In this document: positions 53,578 to 62,367 of the stretch, in pieces | How positions within the stretch are numbered: position 1 is the first letter of the stretch | How the letters are laid out: every line of letters starts with the position of its first letter | Assembly: GCA_927797885.1 (NCBI GenBank) | Contig: OV696605.1 | Location: forward strand, 1,959,157 to 2,023,156 | Direction of reading: 5' to 3' | Length of the DNA: 64,000 bases | From: Gloeomargaritales cyanobacterium VI4D9 | GTDB lineage: Bacteria; Cyanobacteriota; Cyanobacteriia; Gloeomargaritales; Gloeomargaritaceae | Position numbers and translations under genes: made by a program | Notes under the pieces: generated by a model | What the model saw: the letters and a program-made list of their open reading frames with translations, nothing else | What the model was told of the DNA's origin: nothing | Database searches by the model: none

Positions 53578-54942
53578 CTAATGTTTCATATTGCGGAACT
53601 GGGTGAAACTTGAATCAAATAACATTTTGGCGACCCCGGTTGGCCCATTCCGGTGTTTGGCAATGATCACTTCCGATACGCCCCGTTCGGGGGTGTCCGG
53701 GTTGTAATATTCATCCCGGTACAGCATGATCACCACGTCCGCATCCTGTTCGATACTGCCACTTTCCCGCAAATCCGAGAGCATCGGGCGTTTGTTGGTG
53801 CGATGTTCCACCCCCCGGCTCAACTGGGACAGGACGATCACCGGCACTTGCAATTCCCGGGCGAGGGTTTTTAAGCCCCGGGTTATGCGGGACAATTCCA
53901 GCACCCGGTTGTCGCTATTGGTGCCACTGTCCATCAGTTGCAGGTAATCAATTAAAACCAAGCCCAAACTCCCCTGCTCTGCCTGCAAACGCCGACTTTT
54001 GGAACGGATTTCCATCAACGTGGCACCGGCGGAATCGTCAATAAAGATGGGCAATTGCGCCAAATTGCTGATGGCTTGGTTCAGGTTCGGCCATTCCTGC
54101 TCGGCAATGCGCCCGGTACGCAGACGGGTGCTCTCAATGCGGGCTTCGCTCGCCAACAGACGGTACACCAACTGTTCCTTGGACATTTCCAGACTGAATA
54201 GGGCAACCGGCAGGCGGTGGGTAGCGGCAATGTTGCGGGCGATATTCAGACAAAATGAGGTTTTCCCCATCGAGGGACGACCCGCCACAATGATCAAATC
54301 CGAACGTTGAAACCCTTGGGTAAGGGCATCCAGGTCATAAAACCCGCTGGTAATCCCCGGCGGCAACATATCCTCGGAACGTTGCTCGATTTCCTGCCAG
54401 ATGGTGCTGACCATTTCGGCGGTGGACACCAGTTCCTGCCGGGGTTGGCTTTGACAGATGGCAAAAATATGCTGTTCCGCCTGATCCAAAACCTGCTCGA
54501 TGGGCAAACTGGTTTCATAGCCCAAGCGGAGAATGTCCTGCCCCGCCTGAATCAACTGCCGACGCAGATATTTATCCGCAACCAGGGCGGCATACTGGTC
54601 AATGTTCACCGCACTGACCACCTGCTCCACCAACTGCACCAATTTCGCCGGTCCCCCCACCTTTTCCAACAACCCCTGATCCTGCAACCAGGTGGCAACG
54701 GCGGTCATATCCGTGGGTTTCCCCTGCATGTGCAAACTCAGAGCCGCCCGATAAATATCCTGGTGGGACTGGATGTAAAAAAATTCCGGTTTGAGCAGAT
54801 GGGTAATCCGACTCAGGGCTTCCGGGTCAAGCAAAATCCCCCCCAGGATCGCCTCCTCCGCCGCCACATTTTGCGGGGGCAATTGATGGGGGGAAAAACT
54901 TAATTCGGAACTACGAGGACGGTTGGGCGCATCCGAAAGCAT
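53578..54942 (-). CDS. dnaB: Replicative DNA helicase DnaB
   Basis: A protein of about 454 residues. The N-terminal domain is LPPQNVAAEEAILGGILLDP, Walker A is IIVAGRPSMGKTSFCLNIAR at about residues 215-234, Walker B is LGLVLIDYLQLM, and the RecA-fold motif IVLSQLSRGVEHRTNKRPML follows. It unwinds DNA at the fork and loads on from oriC. No intein is present, unlike several other cyanobacteria. MLSDAPNRPRSS at 54942 is the likely start; an in-frame ATG at 54975 adds 11 residues. Confidence 0.95.
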   Translation of the reverse strand: MLSDAPNRPRSSELSFSPHQLPPQNVAAEEAILGGILLDPEALSRITHLLKPEFFYIQSHQDIYRAALSLHMQGKPTDMTAVATWLQDQGLLEKVGGPAKLVQLVEQVVSAVNIDQYAALVADKYLRRQLIQAGQDILRLGYETSLPIEQVLDQAEQHIFAICQSQPRQELVSTAEMVSTIWQEIEQRSEDMLPPGITSGFYDLDALTQGFQRSDLIIVAGRPSMGKTSFCLNIARNIAATHRLPVALFSLEMSKEQLVYRLLASEARIESTRLRTGRIAEQEWPNLNQAISNLAQLPIFIDDSAGATLMEIRSKSRRLQAEQGSLGLVLIDYLQLMDSGTNSDNRVLELSRITRGLKTLARELQVPVIVLSQLSRGVEHRTNKRPMLSDLRESGSIEQDADVVIMLYRDEYYNPDTPERGVSEVIIAKHRNGPTGVAKMLFDSSFTQFRNMKH

Positions 54943-55004
54943 AGCAGAGCCGTGATTTGCCCCCATTGTAACCAACTGATGAATCTCCTGGGGTCAAGGC
55001 AAAT

Positions 55005-55481
55005 TTAAGCATGACCCTGAAAGTATTGGTTCACCTGACCCACCACCGCATCCACCACACTCTGGTGCTGGAGTTGGGCATCCATTTCCGCTTCCAGGGC
55101 AGCCACCTGCTCCGGGGGAATCTGCAAAAGGGAAATTAATTTCCTATAGGCGGCTTTTTCATCCTCATTCACCAGGGGTTCGCCGGGGGCACGGCTACTG
55201 GCTTGGATGACCGCATAACCCAATTGCAAAACCAGGAATTTTTCCGTGTCACTCTGGAGTTTGGGGACAAGTTCCTCCAGGGGAATATTTTGGGTGACGT
55301 AATCCTGCAATTCCTGACGAAGTTGCGCCTGTTGTGGCTCATCCTGGGCAAACAATTGGGAAAATCGCTCCAGGATCAGGGTACTTTCCTCGGGAGAAAG
55401 CTCCCCATCGCTCCAGGACATAGCCGCCACCACCCGCAGGAGGTTCATCTGCCGGGGGGAAATGCTGGGGTTCGTACTCAT
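55005..55481 (-). CDS. TerB-like (tellurite-resistance domain) protein
   Basis: A 158-residue helical protein: RQMNLLRVVAAMSWSDGELS then PEESTLILERFSQLFAQ, typical of the TerB/DjlA domain that carries a conserved acidic metal site (SDGELS). No other ter genes are adjacent apart from terC 1.2 kb away, which is not evidence of a tellurite operon. Role unknown. Confidence 0.82.
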   Translation of the reverse strand: MSTNPSISPRQMNLLRVVAAMSWSDGELSPEESTLILERFSQLFAQDEPQQAQLRQELQDYVTQNIPLEELVPKLQSDTEKFLVLQLGYAVIQASSRAPGEPLVNEDEKAAYRKLISLLQIPPEQVAALEAEMDAQLQHQSVVDAVVGQVNQYFQGHA

Positions 55482-55585
55482 AAAAAATATCCATTCAGGG
55501 GGTTTATTTGGACGCTACCACAATCCCGGATCATTCCTGACGTTTTGATGAAATTTGTGATGAAATGGGTGAGGCGCACCAGCAA

Positions 55586-56542
55586 CTATTCCAGACGAGT
55601 AACTGCCACCTGGTCGAGCCAATCCCAGGGAAGTTCCGCCCTTGTCCCCTCGGTATCGTTCCGCCAAAGACAGGTAAATGCCCCCGCCCCAGCGCCCGTT
55701 TGCGGCCAGAGGCGATAACAGGGAAACGCCGCCAAATGGGATTGCATGGGGGTCAAAAGCGGCACCGCCACCGCTTGCAAGTGGGGAAAGTTTGCCGACA
55801 ACCACCGGCAATTGTCCTCATTCTCCTGGGGACTGTAGGTGCAGGTCATGTAGGCTAAATAGCCCCCCGGTTTGACCAGTTGCACCGCATTTGCCAGAAT
55901 CCGTCGTTGGCGGTTGGCATTGGTGGCAATGGTACGGGGATGGAAACAACCGGGGTTTTTTTCCCCTTTTGCCAGCAGGGATTGACCGGAGCAAGGGGCA
56001 TCCACCACCACCACATCGGCGGTTTGTCCTAAATGTTGGGCGAGTTGTTGACTATCCTGACGCACAACCAGCCCCGCCACCCGACACCGGCGCAGATTGC
56101 TGACCAACATCCCCAACCGCTTGCCAATCGGCTCATTTACCAAGAGTACCTGGGGTTGCAGATACCGCCACGCCAAGAGTGCCTTGCCCCCCGGAGCGGC
56201 ACAGACATCCACCACCACCGGATTAGGGATGGCAATCGCCCCCAATACTGCCCCGGCAAATACGGAGGATATGTCCAGACAATAATAGTACCCCTGGGCA
56301 TGGTAGGGGTGCCGACCGGGATGGGTATCGGGGGGTAAGCAGTCCACCCAGTCCGGTTGCCAAGCATAGGGGGTTAAGACGGGAAAAGGGGGAGGTTCCG
56401 GGCGCGCACGGCACCAGAGAATCGCCGTAGCCAAGGGCGATGGATTTTGTAATGCGTTGATAAAGTCGTTTTGCGCTAGGGGGTTGTCCGTCCAGAGTTG
56501 TGCCGCTAATTTTGCCAAAAATCGGGGGGTGGTCGTGACCAT
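55586..56542 (-). CDS. RsmB/NOP2-type RNA (cytosine-5) methyltransferase
   Basis: A 318-residue SAM-dependent methyltransferase: VVDVCAAPGGKALLAWRYLQ (SAM site), VVVDAPCSGQSLLAKGEKNP (first Cys), and YLAYMTCTYSPQENEDNCRW with the catalytic Cys in TCTYS. It methylates C5 of a cytidine in rRNA or tRNA; the exact site is not deducible. It lacks the N-terminal NusB-like extension of RsmB/Sun. Confidence 0.9.
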   Translation of the reverse strand: MVTTTPRFLAKLAAQLWTDNPLAQNDFINALQNPSPLATAILWCRARPEPPPFPVLTPYAWQPDWVDCLPPDTHPGRHPYHAQGYYYCLDISSVFAGAVLGAIAIPNPVVVDVCAAPGGKALLAWRYLQPQVLLVNEPIGKRLGMLVSNLRRCRVAGLVVRQDSQQLAQHLGQTADVVVVDAPCSGQSLLAKGEKNPGCFHPRTIATNANRQRRILANAVQLVKPGGYLAYMTCTYSPQENEDNCRWLSANFPHLQAVAVPLLTPMQSHLAAFPCYRLWPQTGAGAGAFTCLWRNDTEGTRAELPWDWLDQVAVTRLE

Positions 56543-56560
56543 GAATAGAGTGTTTCCGAA

Positions 56561-56672
56561 CTATAGCCATCCTAAATAAGCATGGAATAACACCGCCCCC
56601 GTATTGGGTTCTGGAAAATTTTTGTATGCCTACGGCACGCAAGCTCATGTAAATCAAGTAGGATTGCGATAG
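56561..56672. repeat. Family-A short inverted-repeat element, copy A4
   Basis: CTATAGCCATCCTAAATAAG and GTAGGATTGCGATAG bound 112 bp. The inner sequence TTTTTGTATGCCTACGGCAC matches A1. The G/C core is shortened. Confidence 0.82.
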
Positions 56673-56685
56673 ACTCATTCAGGAT

Positions 56686-57387
56686 TTAGGAAGAGAGGGG
56701 AGCCTCAGGATTTCGCTTAGAAAATCCCCACACAAAGAGCATTAAAATTACACTGGTGGTCACCCATTCCGGGGGGATCAATTCGGGGCGAGTGGCTTTC
56801 AGAAGCAACCGCATCCCCACCAAAACCACCGTCGCATACCCCGCATCCTGAAGATGGGTATAAATTTCCAACCAACGGATAAATAAACCTGCCAAAAATC
56901 TCAGGGCAATAATCCCGATGACCCCGCCCAACAGGACGAGCCAGGTTTGTTCCGCCACTGCAATAGCTGTGGTAATACTATCTAAAGAAAATGCCAAATC
57001 CGTTAGGGCTAATGTGGGCACCACCTGCCAAATGGACTCCGCCGGGGTGAGCTTTTTTAATTCCCCATCCCCTTCCTCTTTGCCCCGGGTTCGCACATAG
57101 TTGACCGCTAACCAGAGTAAATACAATCCGCCCGCAATCGAGACCAGGGGAAATTTTAAGACCCAAGTGGCGGTCAAAATCAATAAAATTCGCAAAATGA
57201 AAGCCACACTCAACCCCCAGTTCAAAGCCTGTTGCTCCATTTTGGGGTCATGGAGTGCCTGGACAATGGCGGCTAATGCAATGGCATTATCAGCAGAAAG
57301 TACTGCTTCGAGTAAAATCAAAATCCCAATGATAATCAGGGTTTGGAGTCCAAATTGTTGGGGTAGTTCGATCAGTTGGTCAAGCAT
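56686..57387 (-). CDS. TerC family integral membrane protein
   Basis: A 233-residue membrane protein with about seven hydrophobic spans: ILILLEAVLSADNAIALAAI and LTDLAFSLDSITTAIAVAEQ carry the two conserved acidic motifs. LRFLAGLFIRWLEIYTHL follows. In plants and cyanobacteria TerC-type proteins affect thylakoid membrane insertion or Mn/Ca handling; this gene is not otherwise diagnostic. MLDQLIELPQQFG at 57387 is preferred over an ATG five codons upstream. Confidence 0.9.
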   Translation of the reverse strand: MLDQLIELPQQFGLQTLIIIGILILLEAVLSADNAIALAAIVQALHDPKMEQQALNWGLSVAFILRILLILTATWVLKFPLVSIAGGLYLLWLAVNYVRTRGKEEGDGELKKLTPAESIWQVVPTLALTDLAFSLDSITTAIAVAEQTWLVLLGGVIGIIALRFLAGLFIRWLEIYTHLQDAGYATVVLVGMRLLLKATRPELIPPEWVTTSVILMLFVWGFSKRNPEAPLSS

Positions 57388-57488
57388 GGATTTGGGGGGC
57401 ACAGTATTTCATAATGTAACAGATTGGTGCAAAGGGCGGCGGTTTCCGGCACAGTATTATAGGAAAACTTGTTGTGGAGAATGCCCCG

Positions 57489-57584
57489 ATGGAACTGTCG
57501 GATACTCAGGTGTTTGTGGCGATGGTGGTGGCGTTATTGCCCTTGGCGATGGCGGTGCGCTTAGGCTTGGCTCTGTATAAGTAG
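57489..57584 (+). CDS. psaM: Photosystem I subunit XII (PsaM)
   Basis: A 31-residue open frame: MELSDTQVFVAMVVALLPLA then MAVRLGLALYK. The MxLSDTQ start, single transmembrane helix and ...LYK end are those of PsaM. It is a thylakoid membrane subunit of photosystem I that stabilises trimers in cyanobacteria. A GGAGA site lies 11 bp upstream. It is below normal gene-finder length and easily missed. Confidence 0.93.
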   Translation: MELSDTQVFVAMVVALLPLAMAVRLGLALYK

Positions 57585-57604
57585 CTGTAATTGTACTCGA
57601 TACA

Positions 57605-58156
57605 ATGCTCAAACTTTACGGGGGCAGTCGTTCTCGGGCAGTGATTGTCGCCTGGTACCTAGAGGAACTGCACATCCCCTACGAATTTGTGCGCTTGGAT
57701 ATGGCGGCTGGGGAACACCGGCAAGCCGATTACTTAACCATCAATCCGATGGGCAAGGTGCCGGCGCTGGTGGATGGGGAGACGGTGGTTTGGGAGTCCG
57801 GGGCAATCCTACTGTACTTAGCGGATAAGTACGGACAACTGCCTGGGGAGGTGGGACAACGGGGGCACATCTACCAGTGGGTTCTCTTTAGCAATTCCAC
57901 CCTGGTGCAAGCCCTGGCGCAGGGGGAAAAACGGGAACAGGAAATGGGTAAACTTTTGCCCCCATTACAACAGATTCTCAGTGACCGGGAGTACCTTACT
58001 GGTTCAGAATTGACGGTGGCGGATGTGGCGTTGGGGTCCATTTTGGGGTTTGCAGTGCAGATGTTTGGCTTGGATGTCAGTCCCTACCCAGCGATTAGGG
58101 CGTATTTGCAACGGTGTGGCGAACGCCCCGGGTTTCAAAAGGCAATGGCAAGTTAG
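57605..58156 (+). CDS. Glutathione S-transferase family protein
   Basis: A 183-residue GST fold protein: N-terminal thioredoxin-like LKLYGGSRSRAVIVAWYLEE, NPMGKVPALVDGETVVWESG (cis-Pro and glutathione Ser/Glu motif), and C-terminal helical LTVADVALGSILGFAVQMFG. Shorter than most GSTs (about 200-220). It follows psaM by 20 bp on the same strand. Substrate unknown. Confidence 0.88.
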   Translation: MLKLYGGSRSRAVIVAWYLEELHIPYEFVRLDMAAGEHRQADYLTINPMGKVPALVDGETVVWESGAILLYLADKYGQLPGEVGQRGHIYQWVLFSNSTLVQALAQGEKREQEMGKLLPPLQQILSDREYLTGSELTVADVALGSILGFAVQMFGLDVSPYPAIRAYLQRCGERPGFQKAMAS

Positions 58157-58163
58157 ACCATAG

Positions 58164-58338
58164 CAGAAGTGTTGAATCTTAAGATTTTGAGGGTTTGTGC
58201 CAAAATGTGCATCTAACCTGATGATACAAAACATTGTTATTTAGGAGCTAAATTCTCATTTATAACGAAAAATTTTCTCATTAAGTATTTTGCCTGACTC
58301 GAATTTATGAACTTTTGTTGCGGGGTTCAACACTACTG
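58164..58338. repeat. IS4-related MITE (175 bp)
   Basis: CAGAAGTGTTGAATC at the left and GGTTCAACACTACTG at the right match IS4 terminal repeats, but there is no transposase. Flanks AGACCATAG (58155-58163) and AGACCATCG (58339-58347) are a 9-bp target duplication with one change, the same size as that of IS4 copy 2. Rest of the gap to 58473 shows nothing else recognisable. Confidence 0.88.
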
Positions 58339-58473
58339 AGACCATCGCAGTCCCCCTTGATTTGTGAGTAAAAACTACTGGGTACTTAAAAAATCAAGGG
58401 TTCTGGAGCATCGCCCCGTCCTGGCTCTCAGTAACCCTGTTTTTCACATAAACCGTCTGAGATTGCCATACAT

Positions 58474-60603
58474 CTAGGCAATGGGTTGCCCATCCAGACG
58501 GCGAATCGCCACCACTGCGGGTTTGGGGGGGGCATTGGGGGTACGGGCAGGCCAGTTGGAACCCTGGGGCACCACCCGCTCCTGCCTAAACCGCTCGCCC
58601 TCCTTGGTTTGCATCCGCACCTCTAATGTACGTTTGGCACCGTCTTTGCGGATACCGCCCGCCTCCCCTGGGTGTTGCACGGCTAGAAACAGGGTTTTCC
58701 GGTCATCGCTCAGATAGGGCCCGGTCATTTCGCAGTCCATTGGCCCAATGGCAAACAAGAACGCCTGCCCCGCCTGTGCCCCTTGGGTGGGGATGTACCA
58801 CATGGTGTTGTTGCCATACCGACCAATTCCCGGCACGGCGGCCAGACTGTTCAATCGGGAGGTGGACATATCCGTGACCATCCACAAATCCCCCGCTGAG
58901 TCCACCATCAGGTTATCGGGATTGGCAAACCCGCCGCCGTCTAAACTGGGTTCCCCCCCGGTGGCGACCATCTGCCAGGTGAAGGTCATCGCCGTCGGTT
59001 CCCCTCCCTGCTCCCGCAACGCCATGATCCAGCCAGGTTCATAGGACTTCTGATTGTAGGGTCCAACAAACACCCGTTCATCGGGACCGCCATCCGTACT
59101 GCTGGGGCTACCCGATGTAAAGGCAATGTATAGCGTGCCATCGGCGGCGACCTTGGTATCCTCCGGGCGGGCGGTACAGGTAGCACCGGCGGCATTGGCG
59201 GCGTAGTGGGCATCAATCAAAATCGCCCCCTGCTTTTCCTCCCGGCTCCCCGTGTACAAATCCCCCAGGGTTTTGTACTGCTGTTTGTACTGCTCCACCT
59301 CGCTGGTTGTGGTCACGGGCGCAAAGCCCCCCTCAGGACGTTTAGGCAGGTTGAGCAATCCGCCAGCGTGGACTTCCGGGGGGTCGGGGTTCACCGGCGT
59401 TTCCGGTTGCAGGGGAATCCACCGCCCCGTCCCGTCCGGGTTGAATTTCGCCGCATAGAGCATCCCATCCCGCAACAGGCGAGAATTGTTCTTATCCTGC
59501 GGATTTTGCACCCGCTCCCGGCTGACAAACTTGTATAGATGTCCACCCCGCCGGTCACAGCCGGAGTAAAAGGCGAGGGGTTTCCCAGCAACCACCCGAA
59601 TCCCCACCGCCTCATGGCGATAACGCCCCAACCAGGTGTGTTTGGTGCCCCAGTCCTTGGGATTAGCCGGATCAATTTCCACGATCCAGCCGTACTTATT
59701 CCCCGGCAGACCCAGGGCACTGCCATGACCCGCCAATTCCCCGTCCGCAATGGCAAAGGGGCGGGTTCCAGGGGCGAAGGAGGTGCCATCGCCATACACC
59801 GGCTCCGCCACCAAATACTGGAAATTTTCCTCCGCACTCAACACCGTCCCCCAGGGGGTGGTGCCCCCGGCACAGTTACCAAAAGTGCCGATGATTTTAG
59901 TACCCAGGTTGTCCACATAACCCTGCCCCTGGGTCTTGCGGAAAATCAGGGTAGCGGGTCCGGTTGAGTCCAGATAATTTCCATCCCGCCAGCCGGAAAT
60001 CCCCGAAATCCGCCGATCCGCCGGGCTAGGGGATTTGACCCAACGATTCCCCTCCTGCCGGATCGTCATCACCCCAATCCCCAAATCCTCCAGGGCGGCT
60101 ACGGCAATTTTTTCAATTTGGTCTTTCAACGGGTTTTCCTTGGGCAGGGTATAGGCATCCACCGAACCTTGTTCCAGGGCTTTTTTCACCTCATCAAAGG
60201 GCAGGGCTTCCCCAATCACCTGGGCATAGGTTTCCATCCAGGTGCGGGCGCTGATGTATTCAAAATTGACGGTCAAATAGCCCTGATTGGCACCGGCGGG
60301 GATAAAGGACAAATAATCATTGTTGTACCCAAACCGGCTGTCCCCCAATTTGTCCCCCCAACTGGCAATCACCTCGTAGGTATAACCCTCCGGCAGGACT
60401 AATTCATCCCGCACCTCCACCTGGCGATAGGCGGTTTTTTGTTGCGCCCCCGTCAGCCCGTCCGTGGGCAGGGGCATCACCCCCCGCACTGGCGTAAATT
60501 TCAAAGGGGTCGGCTTGGCTACCGCCGTTTCACCCGTTCCCAAAGCCACTGCCCCCAATCCGCTCGCCAAAAATAACAGAGCTTCCCGCCGTGTGATGTT
60601 CAT
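58474..60603 (-). CDS. phoX: PhoX family alkaline phosphatase
   Basis: About 709 residues starting MNITRREALLFLASGLGAVALG, a Tat signal (twin Arg). The PhoX/DUF839 fold follows: NFEYISARTWMETY, IIGTFGNCAGGTTPWGTVLS, AEENFQYLVAE, NKYGWIVEIDPANP, CDRRGGHLYKFVS and DNLMVDSAGDLWMVTDMSTS. Such enzymes use Ca and Fe to release phosphate from organic esters in the periplasm. I use the Met at 60603. A candidate Pho box lies upstream (60680-60709), which fits control by phosphate starvation. Confidence 0.9.
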   Translation of the reverse strand: MNITRREALLFLASGLGAVALGTGETAVAKPTPLKFTPVRGVMPLPTDGLTGAQQKTAYRQVEVRDELVLPEGYTYEVIASWGDKLGDSRFGYNNDYLSFIPAGANQGYLTVNFEYISARTWMETYAQVIGEALPFDEVKKALEQGSVDAYTLPKENPLKDQIEKIAVAALEDLGIGVMTIRQEGNRWVKSPSPADRRISGISGWRDGNYLDSTGPATLIFRKTQGQGYVDNLGTKIIGTFGNCAGGTTPWGTVLSAEENFQYLVAEPVYGDGTSFAPGTRPFAIADGELAGHGSALGLPGNKYGWIVEIDPANPKDWGTKHTWLGRYRHEAVGIRVVAGKPLAFYSGCDRRGGHLYKFVSRERVQNPQDKNNSRLLRDGMLYAAKFNPDGTGRWIPLQPETPVNPDPPEVHAGGLLNLPKRPEGGFAPVTTTSEVEQYKQQYKTLGDLYTGSREEKQGAILIDAHYAANAAGATCTARPEDTKVAADGTLYIAFTSGSPSSTDGGPDERVFVGPYNQKSYEPGWIMALREQGGEPTAMTFTWQMVATGGEPSLDGGGFANPDNLMVDSAGDLWMVTDMSTSRLNSLAAVPGIGRYGNNTMWYIPTQGAQAGQAFLFAIGPMDCEMTGPYLSDDRKTLFLAVQHPGEAGGIRKDGAKRTLEVRMQTKEGERFRQERVVPQGSNWPARTPNAPPKPAVVAIRRLDGQPIA

Positions 60604-60679
60604 AAGTTCGCCTGCTCTCAAAAATGGTGGGAGTGCGTAAAATTGCTCAGATTATCCCTAATGGCATTTTATAAACCGA

Positions 60680-60709
60680 ATCGCAAATTGAGGTTAAAAG
60701 CCCATTAAG
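60680..60709 (-). promoter_or_regulatory. Candidate Pho box upstream of phoX
   Basis: Read on the phoX strand: CTTAATGG, three bases, TTTAACCT, three bases, TTTGCGAT, that is three 8-mers on an 11-bp period resembling the cyanobacterial repeat PyTTAAPyPy(T/A). The middle one is perfect, the first good, the third weak. TATAAA lies 6 bp further downstream. Distance to the ATG is about 77-106 bp. Confidence 0.55.
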
Positions 60710-60738
60710 GAGCGGTTATCAAAAAACAAATTCAGGAT

Positions 60739-62235
60739 TTATTCGGATTGATCTGGTTGATCTGGGGGTTGGAGCCGTTGCCATGCCTGCTGGATAAATT
60801 GGGACAGCCCCGCCTGTTGGGCTTGCACCTGGCTTTGCACCACCCCTGCCATCCCCGCCGCCCCCCAGCTTTGTTGATTGCGAAAATAGGTGATAAAACT
60901 TAACCCCGCCACCCGGGTTAAATAGGCGGCACTGATACTTTGTACTGCTGATGTTAATACATATCCCGCTAGCGTTGCCTTGAGGGTCCGGCTGACCAAA
61001 CTGGCGACCCCCCGCACAACCCCCAGGGCGGTCAGGGTTTTCGCCAAGGAGAGCGCCAACTCCCGCCCCTGCGCCAAACTGAGATGACAGCCATAGACCT
61101 GCCCCAATTCCACCACCATTTGCGCCTGTACCGCCGCCTGCGCCAGCAAATCCACCCCCGGCAAAGGGGTAAGCCACACCACCCCCGCCCCAATCCATTG
61201 GAACCGCTCCACAATTGCCTCCGCCTGCCGTTGCCGTTGCCGGTCGAGAATCTCCTGCGCCTGTGCGCCCAACCGCTGACATTGCAATAACAAATTATCG
61301 GCAATCAAATCCTCCCCCTCCGTGCGTAAAATTTCCGCCACCCGCCGCAACAGCGGTTCAATCTCCGGGGGGGGCTGGTAGGGTTCCCCGGTGGTGAGGG
61401 TAACCGCAGGGGGGGCACCGGCAATGCCCACCACATCCGTTGGGGCAAGCAGTCCCTGCACCCGTTGGCGAAGTTGGGCGAGCAATTCCTCCTGGTCGCT
61501 GGTGAGGTACAAATCCGTTTTATTGAACGCCAACACCACCCGTTTCCCCTGTTCCCGCAGGTGTTTCAGCACCTCAAATTCCGACTGGCGCAGGTCATTA
61601 TCCACCACAAAAATCACCAAATCCGCCTGAGCCGCCCATTCCCGCGCCTGCTGTTCCCGCGTGGCTCCCGCCGCCGAACCCTCCTGGAGTCCGGGGGTAT
61701 CCATCAGTTCAATCGGACGGGGCACCCCTTTGAGGCGAAACCCGTACACCTGGGCGGTGGTGGTGGTTCCCAAGGTAGCCGCCACTTCCCCGGCGATTCG
61801 TCCTAACAACGTATTGACTAAAGCCGTTTTCCCGGTTGAGGCGGTACCGATGATCACCAGGCGCAGGGGTTGGCGGGCTTGCTGGGCGGCGAGTTCTTGA
61901 TGTTGGGCTTCTAAAACCTGGCGGGCAATCCGGTCTTCAATTTGGGCGAGCTGTTGGGCAATCGCTTCCAATTGGGCACCGACCGCCTGGTGGGGTTGCC
62001 GGGGCATGGGTCGCCGGGTCGGGCGATGACCTACCAACCAAAAAATGCGTACCAAGGTTAGCAGTAATCCCAACACCACCAGCAACACCAATCCCAGCAG
62101 GAGATTAGCGACGGTTGCCCCGCTCAGGGTCAGGATTTGGGTGTACAAACTCAGTAAATTTTGTAGGAATCCCAGCCCCAACATCAGGGTCACGACCAGA
62201 CCTGCCAGGAATAAACCCCATTGCCAACGCCGCAT
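60739..62235 (-). CDS. Membrane-associated GTPase with C-terminal DUF697-like region
   Basis: A protein of about 498 residues. N-terminal hydrophobic segments at about residues 5-60 (WGLFLAGLVVTLMLGLGFL, GLVLLVVLGLLLTLVRIFWL). A GTPase core starts near residue 125: IIGTASTGKTALVNTLLG (P-loop), LMDTPGLQEGSAAG (G3) and VLAFNKTDLYLTSDQEELLA (G4). A helical, Gly/Ala-rich C-terminal region follows (VVELGQVYGCHLSLAQGREL). This resembles cyanobacterial Era-like/DUF697 membrane GTPases, possibly dynamin-like remodelling. Start MRRWQWGLFL at 62235 over 62250. Confidence 0.85.
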   Translation of the reverse strand: MRRWQWGLFLAGLVVTLMLGLGFLQNLLSLYTQILTLSGATVANLLLGLVLLVVLGLLLTLVRIFWLVGHRPTRRPMPRQPHQAVGAQLEAIAQQLAQIEDRIARQVLEAQHQELAAQQARQPLRLVIIGTASTGKTALVNTLLGRIAGEVAATLGTTTTAQVYGFRLKGVPRPIELMDTPGLQEGSAAGATREQQAREWAAQADLVIFVVDNDLRQSEFEVLKHLREQGKRVVLAFNKTDLYLTSDQEELLAQLRQRVQGLLAPTDVVGIAGAPPAVTLTTGEPYQPPPEIEPLLRRVAEILRTEGEDLIADNLLLQCQRLGAQAQEILDRQRQRQAEAIVERFQWIGAGVVWLTPLPGVDLLAQAAVQAQMVVELGQVYGCHLSLAQGRELALSLAKTLTALGVVRGVASLVSRTLKATLAGYVLTSAVQSISAAYLTRVAGLSFITYFRNQQSWGAAGMAGVVQSQVQAQQAGLSQFIQQAWQRLQPPDQPDQSE

Positions 62236-62367
62236 CCTTCCATGACCCAAATAGTCTTAATATAGGTTATTGATTGGGGGATGAAATGGTTGGCAAACCG
62301 GGGGCTAAAAGTTAAGATTTAAAAATTAAGATTAAAGTCATAAACCTGTAGGCGGGGTCAAACAACC

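Noticed and set aside
55005-57387. Tellurite-resistance operon (TerB-like and TerC)
   Set aside because: The genes are separated by an RNA methyltransferase and a repeat, and no other ter genes are present; both domains are common alone in cyanobacteria.
60719-61282. Glycine/alanine-rich frame overlapping the membrane GTPase
   Set aside because: It is a different frame of the GTPase gene on the same strand, with a low-complexity composition typical of a shadow.
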